Positions 4,817 to 7,680 of a DNA stretch of 7,680 nucleotides are shown here, piece by piece. Origin of the DNA: an uncultured Clostridia bacterium (GTDB lineage Bacteria > Bacillota > Clostridia > Oscillospirales > Acutalibacteraceae). The notes beneath the pieces are model-generated. The model was not told the DNA's origin. It saw nothing but the letters and a program-made list of their open reading frames with translations, and made no database searches. Both the position numbers and the translations under genes were made by a program. The stretch covers positions 1-7,680 of the forward strand of contig CALWVC010000069.1 of assembly GCA_944384865.1 (NCBI GenBank), read 5' to 3'. Position 1 is the stretch's first letter; each line of letters begins with the position of its first letter.

Positions 4817-6952
4817 ATGGGACTGCATAATCAACAAACGGACACTGTTGCAACGCCCGGCCAGTTGCAGCTCAAAAAGCTGCACGACGGGGATCGGGTG
4901 CTCGCTTTGGCCGGCAACCCCAACGTGGGGAAAAGCACGGTATTCAATGAACTGACAGGCTTGAATCAACATACCGGAAACTGGCCGGGAAAGACGGTCG
5001 TTAATGCGCAAGGACGGTTTATGCATAACGGCTGCGATTTTATTTTGGTGGATGTGCCGGGAACATATTCGCTGGCGGCTTCTTCTGCCGAAGAAGAGGT
5101 CGCCCGGGATTTTATCTGTTTTGGTGAGCATGACGGCGTAATCGTAGTAACTGATGCGACCTGTTTAGAGCGCAATTTGAATTTAGTGTTGCAAATTCTT
5201 GAAACGAGCAGTAAAGCGGTTGTCTGCGTCAACCTGATGGATGAGGCCAGAAAGAAAGGCATTGAGATCGATTTTGACGAATTGCGGCGGCAGTTAGGCG
5301 TTCCGGTAGTAGCAGCCAGCGCCAGAAGCGGTGAAGGCCTGGAGAAACTGGTCGGTCAAGTTTACGCGATCACGCATGAGCAGCGGCAGAGCCTTGGGGC
5401 AAAAGTGGACTATGATCCGCAGATTGAACGAGCGGTGCAACAGCTTCAGCCCCTGGTGGAACAGGCGGTGAACGGACGGCTGGACGCCAGATGGCTCAGT
5501 GTTCGATTGTTGGACGCGGACGCATCTTTTCGCATGGCACTCAACGAGTATCTGGGATTTGATCTGCTGGATGATACCGAAGTATCGCAGGTGTTGGAGC
5601 AGATACATATCACATTGCCAGACGACCGAATCAAGGATCTGGTAACGGCGGCGGTGGTGGGTCGGGCTGAACAGATTTACCGGCAGTGTGTATACATCAA
5701 AAACAGCAATTATACCCTGCGGGACCGGAAAATAGATAAAATACTGACCTCAAAACATACTGGGATTCCAGTGATGCTGTTGCTGCTGGGCATTGTGTTT
5801 TTTATTACTATTATCGGGGCTAATTATCCGTCCCAATGGCTTAGTGACGGGCTGTTTTATCTGGAGGATTTGCTGGCAGACTGGTTTGCGGCCATGCATG
5901 CGCCGGAGTGGCTGACCGGCCTGCTGGTTTATGGGATGTATCGGACATTGGCCTGGGTTGTTTCAGTGATGCTGCCGCCCATGGCGATTTTTTTTCCGCT
6001 TTTCACACTGTTGGAGGATTCCGGGTATTTGCCCCGGATCGCGTTTAACATGGATCGGGTTTTTAAAAGGGCGCGAGCGCACGGAAAACAAATTCTTACA
6101 ATGTGTATGGGGTTCGGCTGTAACGCTTGCGGCGTGACCGGCTGTCGGATTATTGACTCTCCGCGGGAACGGATGCTGTCGATTGTAACAAACAGTTTTG
6201 TTCCGTGCAACGGCCGTTTTCCAATGATCATTTCCATAATTACCATGTTTTTAGCAGGCGCCGTTGTATTACCGTTACAGTCCGCGTTTGCGGCTGTTGT
6301 GCTGTTGGTTGTGATCTTGTTTGGTGTGTTTATGACACTGGCGGTTTCCCGGGCATTGTCTGCTACTCTGCTGAAAGGCATGCCGTCTTCTTTTACGCTG
6401 GAGCTGCCGCCTTACCGCAAGCCGCAGATCGGTTCGGTAATTGTACGCTCGATTTTGGATCGGACAATTTTTGTGCTGGGTCGGGCTGTAGCGGTCGCGG
6501 CGCCGGCGGGTCTGCTGATCTGGTGTATGGCGAATATTTCTATCGGCGATAGCAGTTTGCTGCGGATCTGTGCGGATTTTCTGGATCCGTTCGGACGTTT
6601 TATGGGATTGGACGGTATGATTCTGATGGGTTTTATATTAGGGTTTCCGGCCAATGAAATTGTTGTGCCGATTATTATCATGGGTTATATGTGCAGTGGC
6701 AATATTATGGAGCTGAGTAATCTGACCGATCTGAAGACGCTGTTATGTCAAAACGGTTGGACGATCACCACTGCGATTTGTACCATTGTCTTTTCGCTGC
6801 TGCATTTTCCCTGCGCGACCACCTGCTTAACGATTTATAAGGAAACGAAAAGCCTTCGTTGGACCGTATTCGCTTTTATACTTCCAACGGTCTGCGGCGT
6901 TATGGTGTGCGCACTGATTACCGGCGTCTCAAATGTTGCATCGTTTTTCTGA
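4817..6952 (+). CDS. feoB: Ferrous iron transport protein B (G-protein-coupled Fe2+ permease)
   Basis: FeoB imports Fe2+ across the inner membrane and is the main route under anoxic conditions. This 711-residue protein has a complete N-terminal G domain: G1 GNPNVGKST (33-41), the G2 threonine within NWPGKTV (Thr60), G3 DVPG (79-82), G4 NLMD (139-142) and G5 SARSG (168-172). A helical linker follows to about 300. The membrane domain starts near 317. It carries the two conserved pore motifs: GFGCN (432-436, followed by ACG) and PCNGRFP (463-469), with the preceding LLEDSGYLPRIAFNMDR. More hydrophobic segments run to the C-terminus. The ATG at 4817 has AAGGAG 8 nt upstream; the frame is open further upstream but overlaps feoA without a ribosome site. 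No FeoC gene is seen. The gene is intact. Confidence 0.97.
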   Translation: MGLHNQQTDTVATPGQLQLKKLHDGDRVLALAGNPNVGKSTVFNELTGLNQHTGNWPGKTVVNAQGRFMHNGCDFILVDVPGTYSLAASSAEEEVARDFICFGEHDGVIVVTDATCLERNLNLVLQILETSSKAVVCVNLMDEARKKGIEIDFDELRRQLGVPVVAASARSGEGLEKLVGQVYAITHEQRQSLGAKVDYDPQIERAVQQLQPLVEQAVNGRLDARWLSVRLLDADASFRMALNEYLGFDLLDDTEVSQVLEQIHITLPDDRIKDLVTAAVVGRAEQIYRQCVYIKNSNYTLRDRKIDKILTSKHTGIPVMLLLLGIVFFITIIGANYPSQWLSDGLFYLEDLLADWFAAMHAPEWLTGLLVYGMYRTLAWVVSVMLPPMAIFFPLFTLLEDSGYLPRIAFNMDRVFKRARAHGKQILTMCMGFGCNACGVTGCRIIDSPRERMLSIVTNSFVPCNGRFPMIISIITMFLAGAVVLPLQSAFAAVVLLVVILFGVFMTLAVSRALSATLLKGMPSSFTLELPPYRKPQIGSVIVRSILDRTIFVLGRAVAVAAPAGLLIWCMANISIGDSSLLRICADFLDPFGRFMGLDGMILMGFILGFPANEIVVPIIIMGYMCSGNIMELSNLTDLKTLLCQNGWTITTAICTIVFSLLHFPCATTCLTIYKETKSLRWTVFAFILPTVCGVMVCALITGVSNVASFF

Positions 6953-6960
6953 ACATATAC

Positions 6961-6989
6961 TTGCAATTAGGAAGATATTGTTTTAAAAT
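6961..6989 (+). promoter_or_regulatory. Possible promoter of the P-type ATPase-like gene
   Basis: TTGCAA (6961-6966) and TAAAAT (6984-6989) are separated by 17 nt, matching four and five of six consensus bases. Transcription would start near 6996, about 26 nt before the ATG at 7022. There is no terminator hairpin after feoB, so read-through from feoAB is also likely and this promoter may be secondary or absent. Confidence 0.4.
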
Positions 6990-7021
6990 AAACCCATATT
7001 GATATAGCGAGGTTTATGAAG

Positions 7022-7680
7022 ATGCAAAAAAACAAGATCATTCAGCTATCTGACCGAAACAGCGTTCGCAACGATGCGTTCTTTGTAATGATCGCAGCCT
7101 TTTTAATGTTGCTGGAAAATTTCTTTTTTGCGCAGCAGAATAATCGAGTATTGTCTCTTGCAGTCTATAGTGCGGCGGTGGCGCTGGCGGCTTATAAGTT
7201 TGTCGTCAACGGTGTGTTTGCACTGCTGAATAAAAAGTTGACCGATGATTTGGTTATTACGCTCGCAATCGTTTGTGCTTTTGCCACCGGTTATTATATT
7301 ACGGCGGTTTTGACCGCGGTTATTTTCCGTTTTACGGCTGTAGTGCTTTGTATGATCAATGCCGCTTCTAACCGGCGGTATTTACAAAACGAGGGTGTAA
7401 ATCTTTCATATACGGTTTATAAAAAAGATGGTACGGAAAAATTTCTGCCGGCAGGCCAGATCAGCCCGGGTAGCCTGATTCTGATTCGTGACGGCCAGAT
7501 ATTGTTTGCAGACGGAACAATTGTCGGCGGTGAGCAGGATGGCGAACCGGTAGCGGCGGGCCCTGTTTTTTACCATGGGAAAGATTTTCAGATGCGGGTA
7601 TCTAAGGCTTATGATATTGCTGTGCGATTTGAACAGGCATGTGACGGTAAGCGGTCGGGTTTGGAACGTCTGCTGCATAC
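7022..7680 (+). CDS. Divergent P1B-type (heavy-metal) ATPase-like membrane protein, N-terminal part
   Basis: The frame is open for 219 codons to the window edge. Four hydrophobic helices lie at about residues 19-37, 43-68, 76-92 and 94-114, the layout of P1B-type metal pumps (MA, MB, M1, M2). KKLTDDLVITLAIVCAFATG (71-90) resembles the family's M1 region. An actuator-like domain follows: PAGQISPGSLILIRDGQILF (143-162), then ADGTIVGG. Where the family has an LTGES-type motif this protein reads GGEQDGEPVAAGPVF (169-183), so the catalytic TGE threonine appears missing and the loop shortened. No N-terminal metal-binding CxxC domain is present. GAGG lies 9 nt before ATG 7022; ATG 7016 adds two residues but is too close. 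Placed 69 nt after feoB, it may handle metals. Whether it keeps the DKTGT and ATP-binding parts lies beyond the edge; it could be a pseudo-pump. Confidence 0.72.
   Translation, partial: MQKNKIIQLSDRNSVRNDAFFVMIAAFLMLLENFFFAQQNNRVLSLAVYSAAVALAAYKFVVNGVFALLNKKLTDDLVITLAIVCAFATGYYITAVLTAVIFRFTAVVLCMINAASNRRYLQNEGVNLSYTVYKKDGTEKFLPAGQISPGSLILIRDGQILFADGTIVGGEQDGEPVAAGPVFYHGKDFQMRVSKAYDIAVRFEQACDGKRSGLERLLH

Noticed and set aside
4237..5131. Minus-strand ORFs of 100-200 codons over the feo leader, feoA and the start of feoB
   Set aside because: They are shadows of the feoA/feoB frames with Arg/Ser/Pro-rich composition typical of reverse-strand reading and no family match.
1..7680. CRISPR array, tRNA/rRNA genes, insertion sequence or phage attachment site
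   Set aside because: No regularly spaced repeats, no cloverleaf-like or ribosomal sequence, no transposase-like ORF and no terminal inverted repeats were seen.

Overview
The window looks like chromosome of an anaerobic, endospore-forming member of the Clostridia. The reasons are a V-type ATP synthase operon, a dipicolinate synthase pair (found in endospore formers), an anaerobic ferrous-iron uptake pair (FeoA/FeoB), strong AGGAGG-type ribosome binding sites and a moderate G+C content. I cannot name the genus.

Layout. Positions 1-2449 (minus strand) hold the start of a V-type ATPase operon, read in the order small coiled-coil stalk subunit, subunit C, subunit I; subunit I runs off the left edge. 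A good vegetative-type promoter lies at 2531-2559, inside a 339-nt AT-rich gap. The other end of that gap carries a strong hairpin (2735-2765) that ends the next minus-strand operon. Positions 2789-4212 (minus) are dpaB and dpaA, overlapping by 4 nt, with a near-consensus sigma-K promoter at 4248-4274. Positions 4213-4523 form a divergent control region: the sigma-K promoter, a 19-nt perfect palindrome (4286-4304), an extended -10 promoter facing right, and a GC-rich, hairpin-forming leader of about 150 nt in front of feoA. Positions 4524-6952 (plus) are feoA and feoB, separated by a 59-nt spacer with its own 14-bp hairpin. From 7022 to the right edge is the N-terminal part of a divergent P1B-type (heavy-metal) ATPase-like membrane protein.

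How the genes work together. DpaA/DpaB make dipicolinic acid in the mother cell late in sporulation, which fits the sigma-K promoter. FeoA/FeoB import Fe2+ using the FeoB G-protein domain, and the P-type ATPase-like gene just downstream suggests a metal-handling cluster. The V-ATPase operon is an independent energy or ion-pumping unit.

The most interesting items are two. The feoA leader can form alternative structures, one of which pairs ten bases directly upstream of the feoA ribosome binding site and so could act as a metal-responsive or other RNA switch. The P-type ATPase-like protein appears to lack a normal TGES motif in its actuator domain.
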